Assembly (NCBI GenBank): GCA_030435675.1 | Contig: CM059624.1 | Span: forward strand, 1,078,769-1,142,768 | Direction: 5' to 3' | Length of the DNA stretch: 64,000 nt | Source of the DNA: Steinernema hermaphroditum | Lineage: Eukaryota; Nematoda; Chromadorea; Rhabditida; Steinernematidae | In this document: in pieces, positions 41,978-54,048 of the stretch | How positions within the stretch are numbered: position 1 is the stretch's first letter | Layout of the letters: each line of letters opens with the position of its first letter | The notes under the pieces: generated by a model | Seen by the model: the letters and a program-made list of their open reading frames with translations, nothing else | Database searches by the model: none | Told to the model about the DNA's origin: nothing | Position numbers and translations under genes: made by a program

Positions 41978-42475
41978 GATAGCCAAACTTTCATGTGACA
42001 ATCTGCTGTGAACCTTATCCTCTGAGCCCCTCCGAAATTTCGTTAATGTCAAGGTCAACTTCTAAAAGTTTATGTGTCCGATTCCGATCCGTATCCGTTC
42101 AGGATGGTTAATTAATCTGTATAACTCATTCTGTCCCATTTTATGATGCTAAACTTTCATTGGATCTTGATATGATTGCTCTGCAGTCAACCTAACCCGT
42201 GAGGTCCCATAGTATTCTGGAATTTCATCAATGCTAAGCTCAACTTCTGAAGTTTGTATGCATATCTCAGAATGGTAAATCTGGATGGCTTATTCTGATC
42301 TAAGTAGGATAAATTTTCATATTACATGCTAGCCAAACGTTCATTGAACGTTGTGACACTCTGCTATCAACCTAACTCATGAATGACCTATGAGGCCCAC
42401 TAAAAATCTGTTAATGCTAATCTTAACTTCCGAAGGTTTACATGTACGAACGGTTCCGTTCAGGATGGTCAATAC
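41978..42475. repeat. Three diverged tandem units of about 150-190 bp
   Basis: Each unit carries GCCAAAC/GCTAAAC-TTTCAT, CTGC-(T/A)-(G/A)TCAACCT, TTAATGCTAA-type and AACTTC-GAAG-TTT blocks followed by CAGGATGG or CAGAATGG. Units start near 41978, 42150 and 42330. Sequence is too diverged to be a young satellite. Confidence 0.65.
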
Positions 42476-42901
42476 GAATGCTGTATTGCGACCCAACTAG
42501 GCTCATTCTAGGATCAAATTGGAGTATCAAGGTTATGAATAGGTTCCCGTGAAATTGTGTCTCCTTGTGGCTATTTTCTGATTCCTTTTTTTTGGTAGAT
42601 GGCTGCTGTACGACAGAATTCAGTTCTCATTGTTGCCAGTTGTAGGATTTTGAACTTCCTATGTATGCTTTTATTCGTATAAAACAATCGTGAAAACAGT
42701 GCTTTGAAAAGCTCTTGTAGTGGTAGATAAAAATTTTGAAGGCCTCGTAAGACCACAGTTAGGATCTACATGTATGTTCTCGTTTGTATGTTTTTGGTCT
42801 TCTCTGGAGATATTCTCAAGATTGATGGACCTCTCAAGATTGATGGACCAGTTGAAGGTTGAAAGTTTTGTCCATGGTTTGGATACCAAATTCACCGTAT
42901 A

Positions 42902-44223
42902 CAGGGTGGCGCATAAATACTGTAAGTGGGTCAAACTTTTCAATTTGTCCTGCTTTTTCGCCTTTTTGTACCACTTCTGTTGTTATATTCGTGTTCCTCG
43001 TTCTTTTTTGATCTAGGATTACTGTTTCCCCTGTTATTTTTCTCCTTGCCCCTTCGACAAAATGGTGTCCCAAAATGACCGTTTTGCTACCATCGCTGAT
43101 TAAAAGTGTGAAATGCCGATTCCGGAAATTGAAAAGTTAAGGAAATTCCATTTTTTTCAAATCCAGAGTTTTGTCAAACACTTTTAAGAGACAGAAGGAA
43201 TCACTGTTTGCCAAATAAGTGAAAGACCGAGAACAGTCCAAAACAGCAAGGACCACAGAAGCCATCTGAAACAAGATCAAGCAGAATCTGGCCATATCCG
43301 TAAGAAAACTGGTCGAATAGCAAGGAGTCATTGAGGGATCGCAGAGAAAATTAGTGATAGAAAATCGTGGGCCCGACTCCTACAAGATGGCATACAGCTA
43401 GCTCTTGGACGATCAAATGAAGATCGCAAGACAGGACAAGTGTCGAAAGATAAAGGTCGAAGTCCGCGGAGGGAGCATCCAGAAAATCCTGTTCTCGGAT
43501 GAGAAGATTTTCATCGTTGATCCGGTGCGAAACACCCGGGATCACCGTGAACGTCTTCCGAAAGGCTCTCCCCACAACGTCACCATCGAAAAGAGCCATT
43601 TTCCAAAGTCCATCATGGTTTGGGCCGGGGTTTCTGGACTTGGGAACGTAGAGCTCGTTTTCTTCGACGCCAATGAAAAAAAGGTGACCTGCCATGGCGA
43701 GAACTGCTGAAACCTGGTTCTGAACGGCGTAGTGAAATCCTGGGCCCTAGATCTGTCCCTCGACACTGCATGGACGTTTCAGCAGGACTAGACGCCTGGT
43801 CATGGAGCCAATGATACCTTTGTCTCGTCACAGCCAACCATGTGAGGGAAGGATGTTGGGTCAAGAGGAAAGATGTTTGGCTGCGGCACTCTCCGGTCGT
43901 CAACCCTCTCGACTTCGCTGTTTGGTCAGTCCTAGAGGCAAACGTATGCGCTACAAGCCACGCAAGTGTGAATTCCCTGGAGCGCTCTCTGAAGACCGCT
44001 TGGAAAGAAATCATGCCAAAAGTCACTGCGGGAATCCTGAAGAATTTCCAGAAGCGTCTGAACGCCTTAATCAAACTGTCAAGGAGGGCATTTCGAACAG
44101 AGTTCAAGTATGTTGTGCAGAATTTCCTCGCCAATCTTACAGTTATGAATTCATTTTGTTTCCTTGTCGTAAATGAAAAGTTATGAGCAGTTTTTCCACT
44201 TACAGTATTTATGCGCCACCCTG
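42902..44223 (+). mobile_element. Decayed mariner/Tc1 element with inactive transposase
   Basis: 1,322 bp with ends CAGGGTGGCGCATAAATACTGTAAGTGG and its reverse complement, flanked by TA on both sides. Inside, plus-strand remnants of a transposase are in shifting frames with several stops: SIMVWAGVSGLGNVELVFFD near 43612-43671, a catalytic-type WTFQQD near 43770, NPLDFAVWSVLEANVC near 43902-43949 and ILKNFQKRLNALIK near 44034-44075. It cannot make a full protein. A related copy in the opposite orientation is at 49353-50672. Confidence 0.88.
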
Positions 44224-45608
44224 TACATCAGTTCCAGCAAGCTTGGACTCCTTGTGTCTCCTTGCGGCTATTTTCTGATTTCTGATGGATCGGAGCCGAG
44301 CCACTCAAGTCAGGGCCTGATTGAGATGGACATCTCACAGAGCTGATCCCATCCGTTCGCATCCAGGGCCCAGCAGCCGCAGTATATCGATTCGCTACAT
44401 ATCTTTTGTCTCTGATCGTCTGCGCTGTCTTTGTACCGCTCCTCGTGGACAGCCCCTTATGTGTTGCGGGTGCAGGACTTCTTCTCCAGATTGGCCAAAG
44501 CCAACTGATAAGGGAAGGCAGTCAAGTGCCAGACGAAGATCGCGTTGAGAGCTTCCCTTCTGAGCTGGCTTGGATCGCGAAATTTCACGGAACCTGCTTC
44601 ACCGATGGTGACGTAGACGCATTAGATTGCATGTGGAAAGTACGCTTCGGGCAAAAGACATTTATTCCACTAAAGGACACGATTAGGGAAAGCACATTTT
44701 CGTCCAAAAATAGCGTGTGAAGCGTAAATAATTTTCAGTGACTCACTGAGCAATTTTGTACAGGCCCAGGCTAATGCTGTATTCTGAAAAGATAACGAAG
44801 TTTCACATTTTCTGTGTAATTCTTTGAGATCTAGTTCTCTGGCAAAAAAACTCAGTCTAAAGATCATTGTGACTAAACCCTTTGGTTCGAGCGTTCGCTC
44901 CATGGGTGCTAACTTTTTCGTTCCTTTTCGACCACTTTCCCGGGCGACACATTTCGCACGTAGTTTTCCACTTTTTCAACTCTCCTAAACCACAATTTTT
45001 CTGCATGCGAAATGCCACCGCCTAAGCCCTAATTTTCTGAGCGCCAGACCCGGAAATACCTTGCAGAACGCGCTGTGCACGCGCTTCGTCTCCACTTAGC
45101 GAACGCCGTTTTTTTTGACGGATGTTGTGTCTTGGTGTATCGATCTCCAATTCTTTAAAGTAACTCTATTAGCGGCGTCGTCGTGGGAAACTTCCTCAAT
45201 CATTTATAAGCTCTTTTCTTTTCGTACTTGTCACGCGTCGAAGCGCACTATCAGAATCGGAGAACGCTCAATATGAAGTAGGATGTGAAGAAGTTAAAAA
45301 ATCGAATTCAACCTGGACTGTACAACCTTTCAACCTTCGTGCATGTTCAAATTTAACCATTTTACCGTCCATTCTACATATGCTGGATCGTCATAGAGGC
45401 AACTAGAGGCAGCTTTAGTTTAGTCAACAGGAAGCCTCTCGAAAATATCTCTATGAGAATTTTTTGTTAACTGGAGTCGCTTAACTGGACTTAACTGGAG
45501 TCGCCAAATCGAATAATCGGTGATCTTCTCCAAGTCACTTTCCCAACTGGGCTCACTATTTCACAATTAGAAGCAGCTCCGGCCGGCTCGGCTCAGCTGG
45601 TTCCGAGC
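44224..45608. other. Intergenic; one unassigned open frame
   Basis: 44406-44720 is open on the plus strand (LIVCAVFVPLLVDSPLCVAG, then a charged stretch) and might be an exon of a membrane protein, but I see no matching neighbours. A 30-bp sequence at 44249-44280 (TTGTGTCTCCTTGCGGCTAT...) repeats 42557-42585 on the other side of the mariner copy. Confidence 0.35.
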
Positions 45609-45781
45609 AGGGCTGTGCGAAACTCAAAATTCGAATGTCAAAGCTCAAAACTAAAAAATTTAAACCATTTGCGACGTGGAATAACAGAATCATGAACAGT
45701 GCTTCAAGGCCGAGTTTTCAGTTCAGTTTTGCTAAAAAGACGAAACCGCAAAACACAAAACTTAAAACTTGCACAGCCCTG
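45609..45781. mobile_element. 173-bp hAT-type MITE
   Basis: Ends CAGGGCTGTGCGAAACTCAAA and TTAAAACTTGCACAGCCCTG are inverted copies; 8-bp target GTTCCGAG is duplicated exactly (45601-45608, 45782-45789). No coding capacity. The same TIR occurs at 60320. Confidence 0.92.
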
Positions 45782-45845
45782 GTTCCGAGCTGAATTGCAT
45801 CTGTTGGTGGAGAGCGGTACGAAGAAGGGAGCGGTCCCCAGTATA

Positions 45846-46260
45846 AAGGGTGGCCCAGAAATACTGTGACACTGAAAATCAATCATATTTCCAAGCGGTG
45901 AACGAAATAGAACAAACAGTATCTATCACACGGAAGAGCCACAAAATCTATATGAGATTCACAGATTTGATCAGTTCTAAGCGACCACCTTTTGCCACAA
46001 TGGAGGCCTCTAAACGTATCAAAAAACGTTTGGCCATGGCCGCCCGACTTCTCAACGAAATTTCGTCCCAAGGTCCTCTCCTCCAAGATGCTTCACATCA
46101 CGAAATCCAAGGTATTAAAATCAGCGCCGTTTGAGGACCAAGAAGTCTGGGGTCTGCTATTTGCAGAAGTCCATTGTTGATTTAGCTTCGTGAGCGCATG
46201 TCCAGCGCATGTTGCCTCAACGTCCATCGGCTGTTTTCGAAGTGTTCTTTCACAGAGGCA
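45846..46260 (+). mobile_element. Truncated mariner-like element end
   Basis: AAGGGTGGCCCAGAAATACTGTGACACTG at 45846 resembles the ends of the two mariner copies. Downstream sequence (46000-46060, ACGTATCAAAAAACGTTTGG) looks like the 3' part of a mariner in reverse. I see no second terminal repeat; the extent is approximate. Confidence 0.5.
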
Positions 46261-49200
46261 AGTCACACGTCTGTCAGAATCAGATTTGACAAGTTGATCT
46301 TGACCACTTTCTCCATATAAACCAGTGAATTATGTTGAGGCGGCCGGAAGCCGTCTCGGGTTCGGCTTTGAGTCGACTGAACCGAGCCGAATCCAAACAG
46401 GGGACCTTCTGACTGATAGCGTCCCATTCCGGTGTTGAAGGGTTCATCCCTACCGGGGTAACACGACTTCAGCGCGAATTTGCCCAAAATCCATTTACCG
46501 CCAAATCCTTTTTATTTTTGTGCATGGTCCAACATCCAAGGTTGGCTTATTCAAGGTGCTAGACTTATTCCCCCTATCGATAACCTCAAATAGAGCACGC
46601 ACAAATTTCTGGATCATACACAAAAAGCGAGAATGACCCCGACAAATACGGTCCCGTCACGAAAGCCCTTACCCATGATCTCCCCTACTGCTTTGTTTTA
46701 TATAATTATAAATCCTTATTTAGCATATAAATACTTTATGTTTTTATTTGAAAATTTGCATTCGTGAGAGAGTATGTTTTTCGAATTTTTAATGATTTTT
46801 CTGCACGCACCTCCGACGGCTTCCCCGCAGCCCCATTCCCCCTTTGTCTGTTCACACAAAGTAGCCATGCACTCTTTATAAAAGTGCCACATTCCGTACC
46901 GCCATTAGGCGCGCTCCAACGATTTGGGCCCCTCCAAAGTCGCCGTCAAGAAGGACAAAGATCACTCCCCACATTCCGCTTTCACCGCACCACGCATGTG
47001 TCCTTCGTCAGCTTTAACGCATGTATGTTTTGATGTTCTTAGCAGGAAATTTACTTAAGAGAAAATCGGCAAAACGAAATTATCGATTTCGCGAAGACCG
47101 CCGACGTGTTTACAGTCGTTACAGCGTGCTCTGCTCGGTTCAGTGGTCGGCCGAAACGGGGTTGACACAAAAAAGGGACGGCGTTGTTGATGATGTTCGC
47201 AAAGACGTGCAAAACAGTGCGTTGATAGTGTTGTTTTTCGATCTTTTTGATCCATAGATCTTTTGGAACCGTCCACATAGAAGCCGGGATATGTTATCAT
47301 ACTTAACTGCAAACTCCGACGAATGTCGATTCGAGCAGAAATGCCAATTGTGCCGGAGCCGGATCCAGCTCGGCCACCCCGTCTCGGCTCAGTATTTCGT
47401 TTTTGGAGTCTTGAGTAGCTGACTTCGCCTCTGATTGCGAAATTTCACCAAGTCGGTATCTCTGGATCACAGACAATGTCCTGGTTTGCATCCAAAACAA
47501 GGTTTTACAAGTGGTACGACTTCACTGCTAAGATTTTCAACAAACGCCTCTTTCTGTCACTTTTTTTTCAGTTTTGAATGGCAATAATTGGGCAAGAATG
47601 AGAGAACAATAACTCCCAAATTGGTCGGCTTCTTCCGGCTCAAGTTCCTCAAGTTGTAAAGGAGAAATAATTCCCTTTTAAAATCGAGTAATGAGTGAGA
47701 CTGATTACGATAAGACTCGGAATTGTCTCTTAAAGACAGCTTTTTGACGAGTTTGGTTCAGCTATGCAAATCGGAGAGAACAGGACCGACTCTTATAGAA
47801 TCTAGTTGTACCTAACCTTTACTTTGATGTAGCCTTGAAAATTAGACATTTGGAAAAGCTACATTTACTGTATTGGAGGTACACTATTAGGCTGTACTAA
47901 ATTCTGGTGAATTTCTGCTTAATTTGCAGTATTAACAACTAGATAAAACAGGTTGCCTTGCAGTTTCCACTGGATACTTTGTAAAGTGTTCTTCCATAGG
48001 ACAAAAAATCTCTCTGGTCCAGTGATTCAAGTCTGAAATCCAAACGAGTCCGGACTCGTTTGCATCACTGATCTGCCTTTCTAAGAGCATCGTTTCTCAG
48101 GTCAAAGGCTTAACCGAAATATGTTTTTGATATGAATGCCCCACTTCTTCATACTTGGTGTGTGCGCCCCATTTTTTGGTATTCAGATATGGCGGCAAAC
48201 CTGGGGTCTAGTTCCCTTTTACACAGCCCCAGGAGCGGCATCCAATCTAAAACTTGAAATTTTCTTTAACTTCCGTCCATTTTTGTGTCCCCCATTGCCC
48301 ACTCATAACCTACGCCCATTATCTTCGCGCTCCCAATTAATCGATCAGTTGAACCTGTCTCCTCGAGACATCGCCGCTCCACATTCGCCGTCGTCTCCGA
48401 CAACGACGACGACGTCGCTCAACGACCCAAACGAGCACGGCGGACGGAACACACGACCGATTGACGGCGACGTCCGCCGCGGGCGCCCGAAAAAACAACC
48501 GCTTCCCCGTTCGTGGAAGGCTACATTTCAATTTGGTCCTCTCCGCGCTGATGTCGCTTTCTTCACATCCCCCGCGCGCCGTCTTCTTTTTGGTTTCTTT
48601 TCAATTTGTTCTCGCCGGACGCTTGTTGCTTTCGGAGAACTCAGCTCTTTGTGGCCTTTTTTTTTGCGTGACATATATACATTTAGTGTCCCAGAAGAAA
48701 CCTAAAAAATGATTAGTGGACATAGGAAAGTTGCCTTTGGAGTGCGGTGCAAGAATAGTTCTTGTTGACATTAGCCGATAAAAAGGATTCGCACATAAAA
48801 TTTGGTAAATTTTAGGGAAGGAAATTGATAAAAATTGGTGAACATAGGGGTTACCGATCGATTTGGCACAGATGAATGTGAGTGCATGAAAACACGGCTC
48901 GCGTAGGAATTAAGATCGTAAAAACATGATCACGAAAATCCCGAAATTTGTAATGGAAACACTCGTCTGCAAAGCGGAAAACTTTGAAGTTAGAGGTGAT
49001 GGGAATCATAGGGCCGATTTGACGAAACCTCAGCAATTGAGATGCGGTAGAGATGGACATGGGCTGTGTATACTATCTACTAAAGAGCATGTCTGATCTG
49101 CCTTCAACAATGAGTACTGTAGGTATTGCAGAAGATATATTCAGATGGGAAAAGCCTAATTCTGTGAGGGATATTCTGCCCCATTGTGTAAACAAGCGAT

Positions 49201-49352
49201 CGAGTGATGTGGGCTGGTCACAAAAATCAATCTAAAAGACAATCTGCAAACCAAGTTGCCCATTAAATAGCTGTGTCTTTGTGTCTTTCAAGACAAATCA
49301 GTGTCACTTTGTGAAAGTAGATGATCACCGAAAAGCTGCTATGCTATACATA
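46261..49352. other. Gene-poor 3 kb with a GC-rich block
   Basis: 48350-48520 is GC-rich and open on the plus strand: a TCGATCAG acceptor-like site is followed by SPRDIAAPHSPSSPTTTTTS and later RRGRPKK, an AT-hook-like patch. It might be an exon but has no partner. 48013-48068 is a small hairpin (CAGTGATTC ... GCATCACTG). The remainder shows nothing I can support. Confidence 0.35.
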
Positions 49353-50672
49353 CAGGGTGACAACTAAATACTGTCACGCGCAAAAAACGCCATAATTTTT
49401 CGCAGGACGAACAAAACAAAGCAATTTATATATCACTCGAAAGCGCGTGAAATTCTCTACAACATAAAGTCAATCACATTCGAAATGGCTACCTCGGGCG
49501 GCGATACAGGCGTCAAAAACGCCTCTGGAAATTCTTCAAGATTCCCGCAGCGACTTCCAGCGTTATTTCCTTCCAAGCGGTCTGCAGAGCGCGCTTCACG
49601 GAATCCACACTAGCGTAGCTTGCAGAGCAGACTTTTTGCTCCAGGACTGACCAAACATCGAAGTTTAGAGAGTTGAAAAGCGGAGAGTACCGCAGCCAAA
49701 CATCTTTCCTCTTGACCCAACATCCTTCCTTCACATGGTTGGCTGTGACAAGACAAGGGTATCCTTGGCTCCATGGCCAGGCGTCCAGTCCTGCTGAAAC
49801 GTCCGTGCGGTGTTGTGGGGTAGATCTACGACCCAGGATTTCACCACAGCCGTTCGGAACCGGTTTCCGGTAGTTCTTGCCAGTGCAGGTCAACTTTTTT
49901 CCATTGACTTCGAAGAAAACCAGCTCCAGGTTCCCAAGTTCAGAAACCCCGGCCCAAACCATAATGGATTGTGGGGAATGGCTCTTTTCGGCAGTGATGT
50001 TGCTGGGAAGGCCTTTGGGAAGACGTTCACGGTGATCCCGGGTGTTTTCCAGCGGCTATACGGTGAAAATCTTCTAATGCGAGAACATAATGCTCTGGAG
50101 GCTCCCACCGCGGCCCTGGGCCTTCATCTTCTTCGCTTTCTCCTTTTTTTCAACCTTCATTCGATCGCTCAAAGGCTGTCCGCGCACCAGTTTGTAGGGA
50201 TGGACCCCTAGATCTTGTTCCACCAGTCTTGTGACCGATGAGGCGCTGATTGGTGTTCCCTGGCCAGCTTTCTCATGTACCATGCTGGATTCTGGTTACT
50301 TTTCTTCCTGATACTTTCTCTGGTTCTGGGAGTCCTGGCGGAGCGCGGCCTTCCACGTCACTGACGGTCCTTGACTCCAGCAGTCTCCTGGTAACGTTTA
50401 ATCACGCGATGAACTTGCATTAAATGAGGATTCAACGTCTTCGAAATCTTGGGTATTGGCATTCCACGCTTGTGGTAGGCGACGATGGAAAAATGGTTTT
50501 TTTCTGAGACCATTCTTCTGAATAGCAGCGCATAAAATAACAAAGCAAATAGCAGTTCTAGATCAGAAAAGCATGCAGAACACGAATAAAACAAATGCCG
50601 GACAGGAAAGTGCAGAAAAGCGCGAAAAATTCAAGAGTTCCGAACGCGTGACAGTATTTAGTTGACACCCTG
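49353..50672 (-). mobile_element. Decayed mariner/Tc1 element, second copy, opposite strand
   Basis: 1,320 bp with ends CAGGGTGACAACTAAATACTGTCACGCG and reverse complement, TA on both sides. Minus-strand transposase fragments: helix-turn-helix start (IPKISKTLNPHLMQVHRVI, about 50395-50460), then VWAGVSELGNLELVFF and VWSVLEQKVC further down, with frameshifts and stops between. It is related to, but clearly different from, the 42902 copy (TIR and protein both diverged), so they are separate insertions. Confidence 0.88.
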
Positions 50673-51883
50673 TATAGTGCATCAGTCCTATAGATCGCAG
50701 CAAGAACATTCCAGTTTCAGGATGCCCGGATTCATTTTCTTTGCAGTCCCAGTGGAAACTAGTCGTATGAGAACTTCACGTGATCAGAAAATGCACTTAT
50801 AATATGCACTTTATTTTTGTTATTTATTTCAAAAAAGTACAAAACCTGATTCGCCGAAAGAAAGGTGGATTACATTCGAAGCATAAAATGCCATGTTTTT
50901 TAAAAACGACGCCTGCAAAACATCAAGTGCAAAAACCATTTGCAGAACTATCGATTTCCTTGTCGATCACTCAAAGCAGAGCTCGTCACTAAAAGTGCAA
51001 AGGTCCTTTTTTCTTATCAAAAAGGCAAACAGACGTAATCATTCGGTCTATTTGCTTTTCCATGATTCTTACCTAACACGCAGACACATTTCGTTCTTTG
51101 TTTGTCCCACTCTTACGTGAGATCTTCCCACACGCAATTACCACTACTTGACCACTCCCCGGTTCCGACCGAACATGTGACCTTTCCACCCTTTCGTCTA
51201 GTCTCGCCCGGAATCGATATCCACGCGGTGGTCAGCTGTTGGCTTCTGCACTAATGGTGACATTAGACATCTTTCCCGGCGTCGGCTTTTTGTTTTGCAG
51301 CTGCACGTTCTCTTTAATTATTCCATAGTTTGCTGGAAATACGTAATTTTTGTAAGTTCACTTTCTTGGAACGGCAGATACAAAATTTGATGTTCGAGTT
51401 CTTTTTTCCTTACTCGGTTTCTCAAAATAGCTTGTAAGAGGAAACGTTCCCACGATCCCCTTTGTCCATGGTAAACAAAGGGACTTGTATAGCTTCGCGT
51501 TTTATTGATATCGGATCTTGTGCTCTAGATTTAGCGGCTGCAATTCCGCGAGAAATCTCAGCAGACAGTCTTATTCTAGACCTGAAATTTTGGGTGTTTT
51601 TCTGGAAATGCCTCTCGATGTAACACAAGAACGTGCCTTTTTCTCCGATATTTGACTCCTTGTGTCCTTTTCTCATGATCATGCATGCAGGGGAAGATTC
51701 TCTTGAGAGAAATATGTATTATTAGGACGTCTTTGTTTGGACCATGTTCGTTGTTCAAACATCATGAGTTTGATTTAGCGATGTTCAGTGAGACAGTAGA
51801 GAAGCCATTGGGAGAAACTAGAAACGAAACGGTACCAGCCAGAAGAACATGTGAAAAAAATACGCAAGCAAAGCCTTGCTTAA

Positions 51884-51942
51884 GGGTGGATCTGAGCCCT
51901 GGACCATTTGACTGATTCCGGTTTCGAAACCAGGTCCACCCC
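51884..51942 (-). repeat. tRNA-like repeat 1
   Basis: 59 bases with complementary ends (GGGTGGA and TCCACCC), a GATTCCGGTTTCGAAACC core and a T-arm-like CCAGGGCTCAGATCC on the minus strand. Too short for a full cloverleaf. Resembles 52466-52529. Confidence 0.4.
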
Positions 51943-52228
51943 CTACAGTAGGACCTTATGATTCCAGTTCGCTCCTAGATTGTTCCAACAGCTTCTTTAT
52001 TTTAGAATAGGCCGTGTAAGGTTCTTTGTCTCCCCGTGAACTCTTCTGTTTGGCAAACACAATAAGAAGCCATGCCCACGTCGTGGAATGACAGGAACAA
52101 ACCGATCAGAAAGAAGGTTAAGGGTTTGGATCCGCTCATAGACAAATCACAACATTGTGAAGTATATTTCATTGCCTTATTCTAAAGAAGCAAACTTGAA
52201 CCACATAAAAACATGAACAAAAAAGTGC

Positions 52229-52272
52229 CTGAGGCTGGGTCCAAAATCCGGTTTCGAACCGGGGTGCATCCC
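52229..52272 (-). repeat. tRNA-like repeat 2
   Basis: Contains ATCCGGTTTCGAACCGGGGTGCATCCC, a TTCGAACC T-loop-like box; shorter than repeats 1 and 3. Its own CCGGTTTCGAACCGG is a perfect small hairpin. Confidence 0.35.
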
Positions 52273-52465
52273 TAGTTTGAACACAACCTCAACCTGAGTA
52301 TTGTCCTTGTTGATTCGTGCTATTCAGTCGCGATTTCAGTTTCAATCTCGGTCAAGTCCACTTCATGGGACTGAGCTCCGGATAGTAAGGCTATGATCAC
52401 GTAGAGCACACCAAGAAACAATATCCTTGGTTGGAGAAGGACTTGGATGTAGGCCGTTTTGCCAG

Positions 52466-52529
52466 TGAGTGGATCCGAACCCCGGATCTTCTGATTGATT
52501 CCTGCTCGTTCCGAACGTGGAGCACCCTT
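52466..52529 (-). repeat. tRNA-like repeat 3
   Basis: On the minus strand GGGTGCTCCACG...ATCAATCAGAAGATCC then GGGGTTCGGATCCACTC: a T-arm and part of an anticodon arm are recognisable, the D-arm is not. GTGGATC-GA-CCC-GGA and CTGATTGATTCC are shared with repeat 1. Confidence 0.4.
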
Positions 52530-53203
52530 AGTACAAATTGATTATCCGCACTTTCAGAGGTACTATTCAACGATTTGTAGGCATGGAAAAAGGAAGAATG
52601 TGGTTACTTATTCCACTACCGTCTAGGACATTTAGTTTTTCCTTGTCCTCCATTTGAAATGCACATTTTCAGAAACGTTATTAATTCTAAACTTGTTTTC
52701 TCAGTAAATCGAGCCTACGCAGACTTACTACACGAGCTCAAAGTTTGATTTGGCCAATTTTTAATGTTTTCCGTTTCGTGGAAACGTTTCTTTCCAGCTC
52801 AGCGTTAGAATTGTATTGAACTAGTGCCTTGCGAAGTGTCCTATCAAAATTTCGGTCCTCGAACCCTATCAGAACTAGTAGCCGCCGAAACAGCGGACGT
52901 GCCTAATTCGAAGCTTGCACTTCGACAGTGATTATCAAGCAGAGACCGCTGGGCGTACCCCCTGAGGACAACGAACTAATTATCTAGTATTTAGGATTAA
53001 CGCCAGTCGTTTGCGTGCCCGAAGGTCACTCCAATCAGCGCGTTTTCCGCAGAGTCGACAGAGCGGGGACCGATGTTCGCCGTTCGGCGATTATCACATG
53101 TCGCCGCTCGAGAGCGGTGTTTATTGCGGGATTACAGTGGCACCTCGGTGAATTCAATTCCCGATTCGTATCAGCTGACTCTCCGCGAGATCGACTTGCG
53201 ATC

Positions 53204-53389
53204 ATGTGTCGTTCTATCGGTCCTATTTTGTATCTATCGTATCTTGTCTATTTTATTCTGGCATGTTCCATTAGCTTTAGCGAAATAACAGTTAAGCGTG
53301 ATCCTATCACGGCTAGGATCATCGTATTTTGTGTGCCAAGCCATAAATCACATCCAGAGGAGCTAATCTTCCGGCCAAATCTGGTGTGA
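53204..53389 (+). CDS. Candidate first exon of a small secreted protein
   Basis: ATG at 53204 opens a hydrophobic leader (GPILYLSYLVYFILACSI) followed by a short beta-rich stretch (ARIIVFCVPSHKSHPEE), and the exon could end at a GTGTGAG donor at 53388. The pattern of leader plus beta strand recalls transthyretin-like secreted proteins of nematodes, but the signature is not strong and I find no second exon. Low confidence. Confidence 0.25.
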   Translation: MCRSIGPILYLSYLVYFILACSISFSEITVKRDPITARIIVFCVPSHKSHPEELIFRPNLV

Positions 53390-53525
53390 GCGCAGACGGC
53401 GGATTGGCGTATATCTCACTCATCCTTCGAAAGCCTCAATTATTAATTGCTACATTCCGTCAAAACGCTCCAATATTCATACGTTCTCGGTACGCTGGAC
53501 GTATGTAGATGTAAAAAATAGTGGT

Positions 53526-53819
53526 TCAAGCGGTTGTGTCTTTGTCTATTTGCATGCCCAACATATTGGGTTCATCCAAATGCGAGTCAAAATCGTCAAT
53601 CCTTGGCGGAAACGTTGTTTGACTTGGTCTAGTTTTCCTCAATATTTTCCTCATCGATGGAAGGTAAATTCTTTTTCCATAGCGTTCCTCCAAGCGCCAT
53701 TGCCATAACAGAAACTGTCTAAGAATGAAACTTGGACTGACAAGAAGGAGCGACAGATGGGTCCATCGGCCAATAGTTCGAACATCGCCTATAATACCAA
53801 AATTGAAAGACAGACTCAA
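53526..53819 (-). CDS. Candidate exon of a membrane protein, unrecognised
   Basis: A 97-codon minus-strand frame ending at a stop, with a hydrophobic stretch (LSLLLVSPSFILRQFLLWQW) followed by a charged tail (KRIYLPSMRKILRKTRPSQT) and an acidic end. It could be the last exon of a membrane protein. An acceptor-like TATTATAG lies inside the frame at about 53788. No partner exon identified; a second frame in the same place is also open. Confidence 0.25.
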   Translation of the reverse strand: MSLSFNFGIIGDVRTIGRWTHLSLLLVSPSFILRQFLLWQWRLEERYGKRIYLPSMRKILRKTRPSQTTFPPRIDDFDSHLDEPNMLGMQIDKDTTA

Positions 53820-53887
53820 AAGGCTTCTAACAACCCCAGCTTATTTGGCTGAGATTTTGTAAGCTGGTAGTGCTCATTCGCTTCTGA

Positions 53888-54048
53888 CCAGCGATTCCCA
53901 AGTAATGCAAAGTTTCTTTAAAGAAAATATTGTATTAGGATCATGATCGACACGACCATTTCTCTAAGAAGCAGTCATGAACGCCTTGCGGCCAAAACAA
54001 AACAGTCAGTTTAATAAGTATATATTGAGTCACTTGGGAATCGCCGGT
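53888..54048. repeat. Small fold-back element
   Basis: CAGCGATTCCCAAGTAAT at 53890 is repeated inverted as TCACTTGGGAATCGCCGG near 54031-54048. No exact target duplication seen. Confidence 0.55.

Larger units (their letters stand above)
50673..53203. other. Gene-poor 2.5 kb with tRNA-like repeats
   Basis: No protein gene supported. Three tRNA-like sequences lie at 51884-51942, 52229-52272 and 52466-52529 (listed separately). Confidence 0.4.

Noticed and set aside
42902..44223. Transposase as a functional gene
   Set aside because: Multiple stops and frameshifts throughout; annotated as a decayed element only.
48013..48068. hAT-type MITE (CAGTGATTC ... GCATCACTG)
   Set aside because: A hairpin is present but the flanking 8 bases match at only about five positions, so it is not counted with the supported elements.
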